A DNA stretch of 64,000 nucleotides, from assembly GCF_002005305.1 (NCBI RefSeq), contig NZ_CP014782.1, forward strand, positions 3,286,001 through 3,350,000, in the 5' to 3' direction. Below the pieces are notes generated by a model. The model worked only from the letters and a program-made list of their open reading frames with translations. It did no database searches and was not told where the DNA came from. Shown piece by piece: positions 44,681-53,046 of the stretch (position 1 is its first letter; each line of letters starts with the position of its first letter). The DNA is from Shewanella psychrophila. Lineage in GTDB: Bacteria > Pseudomonadota > Gammaproteobacteria > Enterobacterales > Shewanellaceae. The position numbers and the translations under genes are program-made.

Positions 44681-45132
44681 ACCTAAACTAGCGATACATG
44701 CCCCATGTCCCTAGTGAAATACCATTTTCCTTAGCCATTCTGGGATCTGTAAATAACTCCCCCTAGTACAATCGCTTATTTTTTCAACATTTTAACGACA
44801 AGGTTTTTCATTTATGTTAAAACTTTAGCTTTAACTTATATAGCTAAAACTAAAGCTAATTTGAAACGTGCAACACACATTCACAGGAGGTGATATTGCT
44901 ATATTTTCAGTGTTTGATCTAAACACAGGCTAAAGGTCAAAATTGTCAAAAATTATTGTTGGACTAAGCCTCTGACAGTAAAACTTTGATCTAGCCCACA
45001 ATCTTATCGACATAAAACTGTAAAATTCGGCCTCATGTTTGCTACAAGGATGGATCCTTGCAGCAAGAATAATAAACCATAAATAACCATTATAAAATGG
45101 AAAAGAACTTAGGTTCTTGGGAGCACTTAAAC
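44681..45132. other. Inter-porin regulatory region
   Basis: The 452-bp region holds TTAGCTTTA (44825-44833) and TAAAGCTAA (44851-44859), a 9-bp dyad with a TATAGCTAAA between the arms, which may bind an envelope-stress or OmpR-type regulator. AAGAAC (45103-45108) and GTTCTT (45113-45118) form a small leader hairpin right before the GGGAG ribosome site of the second porin. Confidence 0.5.
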
Positions 45133-46158
45133 ATGAAAAAAACGCTAATCTCTGCATCTGTTGCATCGGTTTTGACTCTGGCTTCATTCGGCGCGCTAGC
45201 CGATGGACCTAACTTCTACGGTCGTTTAGATCTATCTGTGACTAATTCAGATACAGGCGCAACCACCCAAGAAGGTAAAGAAGGCACAGTACTAGAAACT
45301 AACTTCTCACACGTTGGTGTTAAAGGTAGCGAGACTCTTGCCAAAGGTTACGACATCATCTATCAGATGGAGTTCCAGGTTGAGAACACTTCTACCAATT
45401 CAGATGTATTTAAGGCCCGTAACACTTTCCTAGGCCTTAGAACCAATGGCGGTACCGTACTCGTCGGTCGTAACGACTCGGTCTTCAAGCAATCTGAAGG
45501 TGGAGTCGATCTATTCGGTAACAGCAACGCAGATATCGACCGCTTAATCGGTGGTCAGATCCGTGCAGCAGATGGTATCTGGTACTACTCTCCAAAAATC
45601 GCCGGCCTAGTCACGCTTAATGCGACATATCTGATGGAAGATAACTACACCAACGATGCAAACAAGATTTCTTACGAAGACCAGTATGCACTAAGTGCGA
45701 CTATCGGCGACAAGAAGCTAAAAGCACAGAGCTATTATGCAGCTATAGCCTATAACACTATCGGCGGTATCGATGCATACCGTGCTGTAGGACAAGTTAA
45801 GCTAGGTGACTTCAAGTTGGGCGGCCTGTTCCAAAACACAGAAAGCCAGACAGATCCGGATCAAGAAGGTAACTCTTACTTCGTCAACGTATCTTACAAC
45901 CTAAACGGCGTTAACCTTAAAGCTGAATACGGAAAAGATGACGCTGGTTTCGGTAAATACTACAAGAACATCACTGATATCGAAGGTACTGATTCAAACG
46001 TTCAAGTGATCACTATCGGTGCCGACTACAAGGTGGCTAAATCGACTCTGGTATATGGCCACTACGCTATGTACGAAGGCGACCATAAAGTTGGTGGCAT
46101 GAAAATCGATCTAGAAGACGACAACATCTTCACCGTCGGTGTACGTTACAACTTCTAA
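45133..46158 (+). CDS. OmpC-type trimeric porin
   Basis: The start is the ATG at 45133, with GGGAG upstream, seven A after it and a classic signal peptide MKKTLISASVASVLTLASFGALA; the frame upstream of it is not used. The 341-residue protein has a mature start DGPNFYGRLDLSV, strands typical of general porins, ILETNFSHVGVKGSE and a C-terminal VGVRYNF with terminal Phe needed for barrel insertion. It forms a diffusion pore in the outer membrane. The tandem neighbour upstream is a close paralogue and is frameshifted. A perfect terminator follows. Confidence 0.92.
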   Translation: MKKTLISASVASVLTLASFGALADGPNFYGRLDLSVTNSDTGATTQEGKEGTVLETNFSHVGVKGSETLAKGYDIIYQMEFQVENTSTNSDVFKARNTFLGLRTNGGTVLVGRNDSVFKQSEGGVDLFGNSNADIDRLIGGQIRAADGIWYYSPKIAGLVTLNATYLMEDNYTNDANKISYEDQYALSATIGDKKLKAQSYYAAIAYNTIGGIDAYRAVGQVKLGDFKLGGLFQNTESQTDPDQEGNSYFVNVSYNLNGVNLKAEYGKDDAGFGKYYKNITDIEGTDSNVQVITIGADYKVAKSTLVYGHYAMYEGDHKVGGMKIDLEDDNIFTVGVRYNF

Positions 46159-46181
46159 TTTCGCTTCGCGAATTTAGCCAT

Positions 46182-46209
46182 AAAAAAGCGACCATATGGT
46201 CGCTTTTTT
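46182..46209. terminator. Bidirectional terminator of the second porin
   Basis: AAAAAAGCGACC and GGTCGCTTTTTT make a 28-bp perfect palindrome (46182-46209), 23 bp after the stop. The A-run and T-run on either side allow termination in both directions. Confidence 0.9.
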
Positions 46210-46256
46210 GCCTTAGAAAAAGAGATAATTAAGAGTACGGCTAGGAAGTCATCTCA

Positions 46257-46348
46257 GAGAACGCAGCCAAGCGACATACGGAACGCGGCAAAGCTGCTGC
46301 GAGAAAAAACTTTTGATCTTCTCTCGCAGCCAACTTGTTGGCGTTCTC
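46257..46348. repeat. Nested inverted repeat between porin and tpm
   Basis: GAGAACGC..CCAA (46257-46270) pairs with TTGGCGTTCTC (46338-46348), and inside it GCTGCGAGA (46296-46304) pairs with TCTCGCAGC (46322-46330). Two further GAGAACG/CGTTCTC half-sites follow up to 46387. It lies 3' of the tpm gene on the minus strand. Confidence 0.6.
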
Positions 46349-46398
46349 GAAGTGAGTCAGAGAACGTACTCGTAGCGAAGCGTTCTCCCCCCTAAAAT

Positions 46399-47073
46399 CT
46401 AAGATCTTCTTTTGAGCTTATAAACCGACTCAGTCAGCCAAGGTACGCCTTTATTCACAAACCTTTGATTATCCGCCAGAGCATCATCACAACTGAGTTT
46501 CTCTATCTCGAATAAATCAGACATATTTGCCATCACCCAATCGTTAGACACGGAAAATGGCGGGCCTTTTAGCGCCTCTTGAGGGTAATCTAAGGTGATC
46601 AACAAGCCGACACTCTTAGGCGGTATCAGTGCAGAAATCTTCTCTACATAGGCGAGGCGCATAGACTCGGGCCAAGCGATTAATGCCGCGCGATCATAAA
46701 ATGCATTGATTTCGGTAAACTGCTCGGGGTCTAAGGTAAATAAATCCCCCTGTAATATGGTCACCTGCTCGGTGGTGAACTTATTCATCCGGCCTAATTT
46801 TTCGACTTGATGAGACAAGTTATTTTCAGAGAAAAACTGCTCAACCGCCTTTTGACTCAACTCACAACCCAGTACATTGTGACCTTGCTCGGCTAAGTAA
46901 CACATATCGAGAGACTTACCACACAGGGGAACAAACACATTGATATCACTGCCTGAGCTGACACTATTTAACGCTAATTCAGGCCAATATTTTATTAATA
47001 ATGCATTGACCTCACCCAAGTGAAAACCGAGATGCTTTGCATCCCACTTATTATGCCAAAAACCGGGTTCCAT
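46399..47073 (-). CDS. tpm: Thiopurine S-methyltransferase
   Basis: The 224-residue protein matches bacterial TPMT: MEPGFWHNKWDAKHLGFHLGEVN at the start, the SAM site NVFVPLCGKSLDMCYLAEQGHNVLGCELS, YDRAALIAWPESMRLAYVEK and ITLDYPQEALKGPPFSV. These enzymes transfer methyl groups from SAM to thiopurines and, in bacteria such as Pseudomonas, to selenium and tellurium oxyanions; the native substrate here is not known. It is transcribed alone on the minus strand. Upstream (47105-47155) a CTTCAACC/GGTTGAAG stem encloses a copy of the TACCAATC-GTATAAG motif. Confidence 0.93.
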   Translation of the reverse strand: MEPGFWHNKWDAKHLGFHLGEVNALLIKYWPELALNSVSSGSDINVFVPLCGKSLDMCYLAEQGHNVLGCELSQKAVEQFFSENNLSHQVEKLGRMNKFTTEQVTILQGDLFTLDPEQFTEINAFYDRAALIAWPESMRLAYVEKISALIPPKSVGLLITLDYPQEALKGPPFSVSNDWVMANMSDLFEIEKLSCDDALADNQRFVNKGVPWLTESVYKLKRRS

Positions 47074-47301
47074 ATTGCCGTCCTATATAACTGGTATTAA
47101 TCAGCTTCAACCCGGTACGAGTCATACCAATCTGTATAAGAACTCGAGGTTGAAGAGCCAGAACTATCTTTGGTCGATACTCTAATAGGAACACAGCTTG
47201 TATGTAAAGCTTGGCTTCAGGCTTGGTCGTAAAAATAGAAAATAGTAAAAGAAGTGAGACTAAAACAATAATCTGAGTCAATCTTCAAAGATTGGCTCAG
47301 A

Positions 47302-47646
47302 TTAATCTATCGCCAAGAGCTTTTGTGTCTGCCTTAGCCAAGAACAATTATCACATTCGCAGTTTCTTCTGGATAGGTGGTGGGGTGTGAGATTAGAGTC
47401 AATAAAGTCGACGGCGATAAGCAGTTGCTGCTTAATTTCTTTCACCGACTTTTGTTCAACCGCGACCAGCTCATCATTATGGTTCATCCAAGTGCACTCC
47501 ATGCCTTGATGACAGTTTAAACATTGCTCATCGCTGGTATTAAAAAATCCAGCATGGGGGCAGGAGTTCAGTTCCATAGATTGTAGGATGCGTTTTCTAG
47601 GAAATTCCAGTAATTCAATTAATCGGGCCTTAACCATCTCCGGCAT
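47302..47646 (-). CDS. Cys/His-rich small protein, unknown
   Basis: A 114-residue protein that begins after a strong GAGGAGGG site. It has about seven cysteines in groups (NSCPHAGFF, QCLNCHQGMECTW, RRNCECDNCSW) with nearby histidines, a pattern fit for binding zinc or an iron-sulfur cluster. There is no signal peptide or membrane helix. I do not recognise the family, though similar proteins occur beside methyltransferase genes in related bacteria as far as I recall. It may be cotranscribed with tpm at a distance of 228 bp. Confidence 0.6.
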   Translation of the reverse strand: MPEMVKARLIELLEFPRKRILQSMELNSCPHAGFFNTSDEQCLNCHQGMECTWMNHNDELVAVEQKSVKEIKQQLLIAVDFIDSNLTPHHLSRRNCECDNCSWLRQTQKLLAID

Positions 47647-48007
47647 ATACCCTCCTCTTCAATGATGCCTTGCTGCAAGGCTTGAGACTATGTGCTAATG
47701 CAACAGATTCGTCGGCAGTTAAGCACTTTATTAATTAAAGATTACATCCCAAGGTTTAAAGCTGAATTGATTTAGGTCAATAACAGCCCCGAAAAAATGC
47801 CATAGGAGGAAAAACCTATCTTAAGAAGCTAACTCTATAAAGGATCTCAACAACAGTTTTAAGCTAGTTACTTAAGATGCATATTGAAAAACCTATTTCA
47901 TAGATTAACCAGCTGATAGCTATGAGCCTCACACTTTGTATTTCCAGATCGTTTGGGTATAGACTGACTCTCGATCTTACTTCAGCGAATGAGCGTTATT
48001 TTTCTCA
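47647..48007. other. Divergent gap before the Ser/Thr kinase gene
   Basis: The 361-bp region separates the Cys-rich gene and the kinase gene. It contains an AT-rich stretch near 47725-47745 that may hold a promoter and no supported gene. Confidence 0.4.
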
Positions 48008-49840
48008 ATGGCCACATCAAAACAGACGACTCCTAAACCCACTCCGCAGCTGCAGCACTTCTATATATCAGAAGAGCAATCCATTTATTTGCTCAAGGCA
48101 AACGACGCCAGAAAGCACAGAGCCTGGATAAGATTATGTAAACAGCAGTTAGGAAAGTTGGGCTATGTCGGTTTAGAGCTAGTGGGTAAAGGTGCCTATG
48201 GTTTCGTATTTGCTGGGATTAACCCCCAAGGTGAATCTCATGTTTTTAAATTTTCTCGGGTCACCTTGCCCCAAAATGTGCAAGACAGGTTGGAAGAAGA
48301 GGCCTTCATGCTGGCTCAGGTCAAGCATCCTAATGTCCCACCAGCCATCAAGTTTGCCCATTCCGGTAAGCAAGGAATATTAGTCATGGCTAGGGCTCCT
48401 GGAGAAGATCTGGAACAGCTCTGCCTCAAACGCGGCGCATTACCCGCTCACATGGTAATGAGCATTGCCCGGCAACTTGCCCATATACTTCAGTATCTTC
48501 ACCATGGACGCCCCTTAGTTCACGGTGATATCAAGCCTTCAAACTTAGTCTATGATGTTAAAAATAATCACCTCTCCCTCATAGATTGGGGCTCGGCCGT
48601 ATTCGCCCAACGGGATGCTCAAGGGAACCCGGTCAATGGTAACGTCATGGACCTGCTCTCAAGTGATCATCAGCATACCAACGCCAGAATGGGCGATGTC
48701 TATTTTATCGGTGAGGAACAACTAAACGGTGCACTATCCAGCACTCGCTTCGATGAACAAGGCGTGGCAGCGACCCTCTATGCTATCGCATCAGGACAAT
48801 CCAGCCGCTTTGGCAGCAAGGTCATTAAAGCCACTTCAATTGGCCTGCCGGTAGAACTGGCCAGAACCTTAGACGGCATGCTCAGTGATGAACCAGAGCA
48901 ACGTAAGCGTGCCGGTGATTACTTCCTCAAGAGTATGCTGCACAGCCATAGACTGCACCTACCAGATATCCCTATGCCTGCATTAATTGAAGAGATACCT
49001 ATCTGGGAACTCTCCCAGGACCGAGATGTAGAAACAGTGATTTATAGCTCTAGGAAGTCATTCCTTAAGGAGCACAACACCGAAGAGCCCATTGAGAAGA
49101 TGGACGATCTACAATTGGAAAAGTATTACCGTAACTTTATGGCGGGCATGGGAGACACAGAGAAAGGCTTTATCGCTGCGGTAGGCCGAATAAGTCAATA
49201 TTCAATAGTCGGTGGCTTAGCTGTTCATTGGCGAGAAACCGGCATTTTTGTTGACTCAAACCTGGCACTTTACAACGTCCATGAGAAAGAGGCGCTGACC
49301 TTAGCCGTTAATAACATGGTGACCCTAGCCAGAGGCATCCGACGCATAGGTGTTTTCAAGGCGTGTTTCTTCAATGCCCGTGACACACTTCATCTGGAAC
49401 GGGACAACACCAACACACCGTTTGATATCGACTCTGAACAGCAACTGCCATTCGAGGTCGGCAGCGCTCCATCACAGGAAGATAAGTCTCGCCTACACTC
49501 TTATTTCGAAGATGGCCGAGATCCGGACGAAAACCTTGAGCTACCACCTGAAATCATGACCGAACTGGCCTGGATAAATAAGATCCACCACACAGGCTGC
49601 ATCATCTTCGAGGTGTTACCTAATCACATGAAAATTCACAGTTACCTCAGATTGCTCAATCCCAGGAAACAGGCGGCATTTCGCGCCAGTTTAAACCGAA
49701 TATTGAGTCATGTAGGTAAGATTCAGGGGAAAGGGGTATCAGGCTTTATGAAGCTTCCCTACAAGAATACGCGCAAATTTAGCCATATAAATTGCAGGGA
49801 AGAGTATTTTTATCCGAAAAATCCGAAAATCAGTTCCTAG
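48008..49840 (+). CDS. Ser/Thr protein kinase with unknown C-terminal domain
   Basis: Residues about 45-320 are a eukaryote-type kinase: the Gly-rich loop VGKGAYGFVF, the Lys-bearing HVFKFSR, the catalytic HGDIKPSN with Asp174 and the metal-binding DWG near 193 (DFG in most kinases). It lacks an obvious membrane helix, so it should be cytoplasmic. The C-terminal 280 residues (IPIWELSQDRDVETVIYSS onward) match nothing I know and may be a substrate-docking or regulatory part. The gene is alone on its strand, and its stop codon lies inside a CTAG hairpin. Targets are unknown. Confidence 0.85.
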   Translation: MATSKQTTPKPTPQLQHFYISEEQSIYLLKANDARKHRAWIRLCKQQLGKLGYVGLELVGKGAYGFVFAGINPQGESHVFKFSRVTLPQNVQDRLEEEAFMLAQVKHPNVPPAIKFAHSGKQGILVMARAPGEDLEQLCLKRGALPAHMVMSIARQLAHILQYLHHGRPLVHGDIKPSNLVYDVKNNHLSLIDWGSAVFAQRDAQGNPVNGNVMDLLSSDHQHTNARMGDVYFIGEEQLNGALSSTRFDEQGVAATLYAIASGQSSRFGSKVIKATSIGLPVELARTLDGMLSDEPEQRKRAGDYFLKSMLHSHRLHLPDIPMPALIEEIPIWELSQDRDVETVIYSSRKSFLKEHNTEEPIEKMDDLQLEKYYRNFMAGMGDTEKGFIAAVGRISQYSIVGGLAVHWRETGIFVDSNLALYNVHEKEALTLAVNNMVTLARGIRRIGVFKACFFNARDTLHLERDNTNTPFDIDSEQQLPFEVGSAPSQEDKSRLHSYFEDGRDPDENLELPPEIMTELAWINKIHHTGCIIFEVLPNHMKIHSYLRLLNPRKQAAFRASLNRILSHVGKIQGKGVSGFMKLPYKNTRKFSHINCREEYFYPKNPKISS

Positions 49841-49863
49841 AGTACTAGGGGCTAGTTCCTAGG
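49836..49863. terminator. CTAG hairpin cluster shared by kinase and fxsA stops
   Basis: CCTAG (49836-49840) pairs with CTAGG (49845-49849), and CTAG (49852-49855) is followed by CCTAGG (49858-49863). The kinase stop TAG (49838-49840) and the fxsA stop (49852-49854) are both made of these CTAG units. Confidence 0.55.
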
Positions 49864-50451
49864 GTTTTGGTCTTCCTTATTGTCTTCTTTACCATCGTGG
49901 ATCTGATGACTCTCGGGACGCTTATCACTGGGATCAGCTTTATGTTCAAAATCCCCATCGAATGTGTCTCCACCTTCGGGGTTGTTGCCCTCATTAGGAC
50001 CTTGACCATAATTTCCGAATGGATTACCGCCCTGATGGCTTCCATTCGAGCTACCTGGTCCAAATCCAGCTTGAAATCCACCATTGGCGGCAACCTTTAC
50101 CTGCATACGCTTATATAAAAAGCCCGCAACGGGAATACGGGTGAAAGGGGTTAAGAGCAGTAAACCAATAAAATCGGTAACAAATCCAGGGATCAATAGC
50201 AGTAAACCCGCTACCGCCAACATCATACCTTCGACGATTTCTTGCCCGGGAGCCTCACCGCGAGATAGCTTCTGTTGCACCTGCATTAATGTACTGATCC
50301 CTTGACTACGAACCAAAGATACACCAACGATAGCAGTTAAGAAGACCAAGCCTACGGTAGTCCAGCTACCTAAGGATTCGCCTACACTGATCAGGACATT
50401 CAGTTCAATGACCGGCACCAGTACGAAAATAATTAATAAAAGAAAAAACAC
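49852..50451 (-). CDS. fxsA: FxsA family membrane protein
   Basis: A GTG start follows GAGG. The 199-residue protein has three or four hydrophobic segments in its first 115 residues with typical FxsA blocks: FVLVPVIELNVLISVGESLGSW, VGVSLVRSQG, EGMMLAVAGLLLLIPGFVTDFIGLLLLTP and a basic RMQVK. The tail of about 80 residues is acidic and Gly/Asn-rich and varies in the family. In E. coli FxsA (suppressor of F exclusion) blocks phage T7 exclusion by F; its real role is open. The stop lies within CTAG repeats shared with the convergent kinase gene. Confidence 0.88.
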   Translation of the reverse strand: MFFLLLIIFVLVPVIELNVLISVGESLGSWTTVGLVFLTAIVGVSLVRSQGISTLMQVQQKLSRGEAPGQEIVEGMMLAVAGLLLLIPGFVTDFIGLLLLTPFTRIPVAGFLYKRMQVKVAANGGFQAGFGPGSSNGSHQGGNPFGNYGQGPNEGNNPEGGDTFDGDFEHKADPSDKRPESHQIHDGKEDNKEDQNPRN

Positions 50452-51076
50452 ACTGACCTCACAGATACTGACGATGAATAAACATTTTTTTACCCACTAT
50501 GAAACCTAAATGGGGGTATACGGGTCTATTTTCAAGTAAGACTTAAATAAGACATTGGGAGAACCATGGCAAATAGCGAGCTATTCGCTCACCAATAAAA
50601 TTGGCAAATAAACTTCCGAGCATTGAATATGAGTATGAGTCAATTTGCAATGGCCTTGAAGTGTTCAAACCAGCTAAAGCTCACTATTTTAACAATGCCA
50701 TAATGCAAGCACGCCTTAAAAAACGTAAAGTATGACGTATAAGCGGTTGAAACACGTTAGAGTACGACGTTTTACTGAGTACTATTGGGCTTTATTGGGT
50801 TTGAACACACTCAAATCACTAATGTTCCTTAAACCAGTTTTAATTTCCGATGGGAGAGTCACTCAAAGATGCAAGATGATTTCTGTTAGTCATGACCACA
50901 TGTCCTACTCAAGAATCAGCTAATCACACTTCCGATCACTGGAGGCTTACCAGCTTACTTAGATTGGATACGTGAAACTTGATACTATGTGCAGACTCGA
51001 AGTTCCTCTATTGGATCACCGAATGTTCAGCCCAAATTAACCGTCTGTTTTAAATGGAACAATAAGCCACGCAACC
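50452..51076. other. 625-bp gap with no supported gene
   Basis: This is the longest empty stretch in the window apart from short frames of up to 63 codons without ribosome sites. A frame near 50595-50735 ends in KPAKAHYFNNAIMQARLKKRKV, which could be the remnant of a small gene, but no family was recognised. The dsbD promoter must lie in its last 150 bp. Confidence 0.4.
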
Positions 51077-52921
51077 ATGAAAAAATTAGTCACCTTAGCT
51101 ATTTCATTAGTGTTTACCTCCTTACTGCTGTTAACGCCGTTAGCGCACAGCGAAGGGATTTTTAGCAGCAATAAATTCGACTTCCTCAAAGATGAGCCTA
51201 AGTTGATGCCTGTGGATGAAGCCTTCGTCTTCGATTTCAGTCAAGAAGGCAATCGACTCAAGGTAAGCTGGGTCATTGCCGACGGCTATTACATGTATCG
51301 CGACAAACTCAAGTTTGAAGCCGATGGTGCAACATTAGGTGAGATGTCGATTCCACGGGGAAAAGATCACACAGATGACTATTTTGGCAAGCAAGAAGTC
51401 TATTATTCTTATGTCGAGATCCCCATCGCTATCGGAGAAGCTAGCGAAGGCAGCTCTGTTAACGTCACCTTTATGGGGTGTGCCGAAGGTAAACTATGTT
51501 TCCCTCCGACCAAGAAAGCCGCCTTACTCAGTGAGATCAAAGCCAATGATGGCTTACTCAATGATGGGCTTCCCACAGGAGAAAAGCTTGCTAATACGCA
51601 ATCTAATCCTGACTCATTAGGCTCCCGGGCTCCAATTACCCAACAAGATAGCCTGAGTCAGATGCTGTCTGGCGACAGCCTAATCTGGACCTTAGTGATC
51701 TTCTTCGGCTTAGGTATAGGCTTGGCACTCACACCTTGTGTCTTCCCCATGTACCCCATCCTATCCGGGATTATAGTCGGCCAAGGCAAGAAACTGTCTA
51801 CCGCTAAAGCGTTCAGCCTGTCGATGGTTTATGTACAGGGTATGGCGATCACCTACTCATTAGTTGGCTTGGTAGTAGCCTCTGCGGGTATGAAGTATCA
51901 GGCCGCGTTACAGCACCCCGCAGTACTGATAGTGCTGGCAATTTTATTCTTCGTACTCAGCTTGTCTATGTTTGGCCTCTATGAGTTAAGACTCCCCTCC
52001 AAGTGGCAGGAGAAGATGAACAACTTCTCCAATAACCAAAAAGGCGGCAATGTGATTGGCGTCTTCATGATGGGGGTGATTTCGGGCCTGGTAGCCTCAC
52101 CTTGTACTACCGCTCCACTATCTGGCGCCCTTATCTATGTCGCCCAGACAGGTGACCTGCTACAGGGATTCCTTGCGCTCTACGTGCTAAGTATGGGCAT
52201 GGGCTTACCTCTGCTGATCATAGGCACTTCAGGTGGTAAGTTACTGCCTAGAGCCGGCAGTTGGATGGATGTGATCAAGACTATATTTGGCTTCTTGCTT
52301 ATCGCCGTATCTATCGTGATGATTGGCCGGATTTGGCCTGGACTGATCTCAGATATCTTCTGGTCTATCTGGGCTGTTACCTTAGTGGGCTACTTGATGC
52401 ATCAAAACAAGCTCACCGAGTTTAATTGGAAGCAGACAGCCCGCTCCGTTCTGTTGACCTTGATGCTACTAGCCAGCTTCTCCTACGGTTTTCAGGCTGT
52501 GATGACTCATTTAGGTCATCAAGTCCCTGGAATATCGGCGGTCTCAGAGCAGCACATATCTCATAAGCGCATCAAGTCATTGGATGACTTGAACGCCGAA
52601 GTAGCGAAAGCCACGGCTCAAGGCAAACCAGTGATGTTAGACCTCTATGCCGATTGGTGTGTAGCCTGTAAGGAGTTTGAGGCCATCACCTTCAAAGACC
52701 CGCAGGTTCAGGCGCGTCTGGCCAACATTGTCTTCCTTCAAGCCGACGTCACTAAAAATGATGATATCGATATCGAGCTGCTGGAGCACTATGATGTGTT
52801 AGGGCTACCGACACTCTTGATGTTCGATGCATCTGGCCAGAGCCGAGACGACTTAAGAGTCACAGGCTTTATGAAGCCTGCGAAGTTTGCACAACATTTA
52901 GATATACTTCTGAGTCAGTGA
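51077..52921 (+). CDS. dsbD: Thiol:disulfide interchange protein DsbD
   Basis: The 614-residue protein has the three DsbD parts: a signal peptide and periplasmic alpha domain (to about 190) with a Cys pair in GCAEGKLCFPP, a membrane domain of eight helices (about 200-470) with Cys in LTPCVFPMYP and ASPCTTAPLSG, and a C-terminal thioredoxin-like gamma domain with the active site WCVAC. It carries electrons from cytoplasmic thioredoxin to periplasmic proteins such as DsbC, DsbG and CcmG. It stands near fxsA as in many Shewanella. A long CTAG hairpin follows the stop. Confidence 0.95.
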   Translation: MKKLVTLAISLVFTSLLLLTPLAHSEGIFSSNKFDFLKDEPKLMPVDEAFVFDFSQEGNRLKVSWVIADGYYMYRDKLKFEADGATLGEMSIPRGKDHTDDYFGKQEVYYSYVEIPIAIGEASEGSSVNVTFMGCAEGKLCFPPTKKAALLSEIKANDGLLNDGLPTGEKLANTQSNPDSLGSRAPITQQDSLSQMLSGDSLIWTLVIFFGLGIGLALTPCVFPMYPILSGIIVGQGKKLSTAKAFSLSMVYVQGMAITYSLVGLVVASAGMKYQAALQHPAVLIVLAILFFVLSLSMFGLYELRLPSKWQEKMNNFSNNQKGGNVIGVFMMGVISGLVASPCTTAPLSGALIYVAQTGDLLQGFLALYVLSMGMGLPLLIIGTSGGKLLPRAGSWMDVIKTIFGFLLIAVSIVMIGRIWPGLISDIFWSIWAVTLVGYLMHQNKLTEFNWKQTARSVLLTLMLLASFSYGFQAVMTHLGHQVPGISAVSEQHISHKRIKSLDDLNAEVAKATAQGKPVMLDLYADWCVACKEFEAITFKDPQVQARLANIVFLQADVTKNDDIDIELLEHYDVLGLPTLLMFDASGQSRDDLRVTGFMKPAKFAQHLDILLSQ

Positions 52922-52924
52922 TAC

Positions 52925-52959
52925 AGAACCTAGGTTCTAGATCTTAGAATCTAGGTTCT
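52925..52959 (+). terminator. CTAG hairpin after dsbD
   Basis: AGAACCTAG (52925-52933) pairs with CTAGGTTCT (52951-52959), with an inner TTCTA/TAGAA stem. It starts 3 bp after the dsbD stop and is the longest of the CTAG family. Confidence 0.7.
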
Positions 52960-53046
52960 TCTCCTCCTCAGCCATAATATTCATTTAAACTTCACCGAAT
53001 TCTTATACAATAAGAGGTAGTTAACTCAAACCAATTCAGGAGCATC

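Noticed and set aside
50452..51076. Small genes in the gap before dsbD
   Set aside because: Frames up to 63 codons exist but have no ribosome sites and no recognisable family; a decayed gene is possible but not shown.
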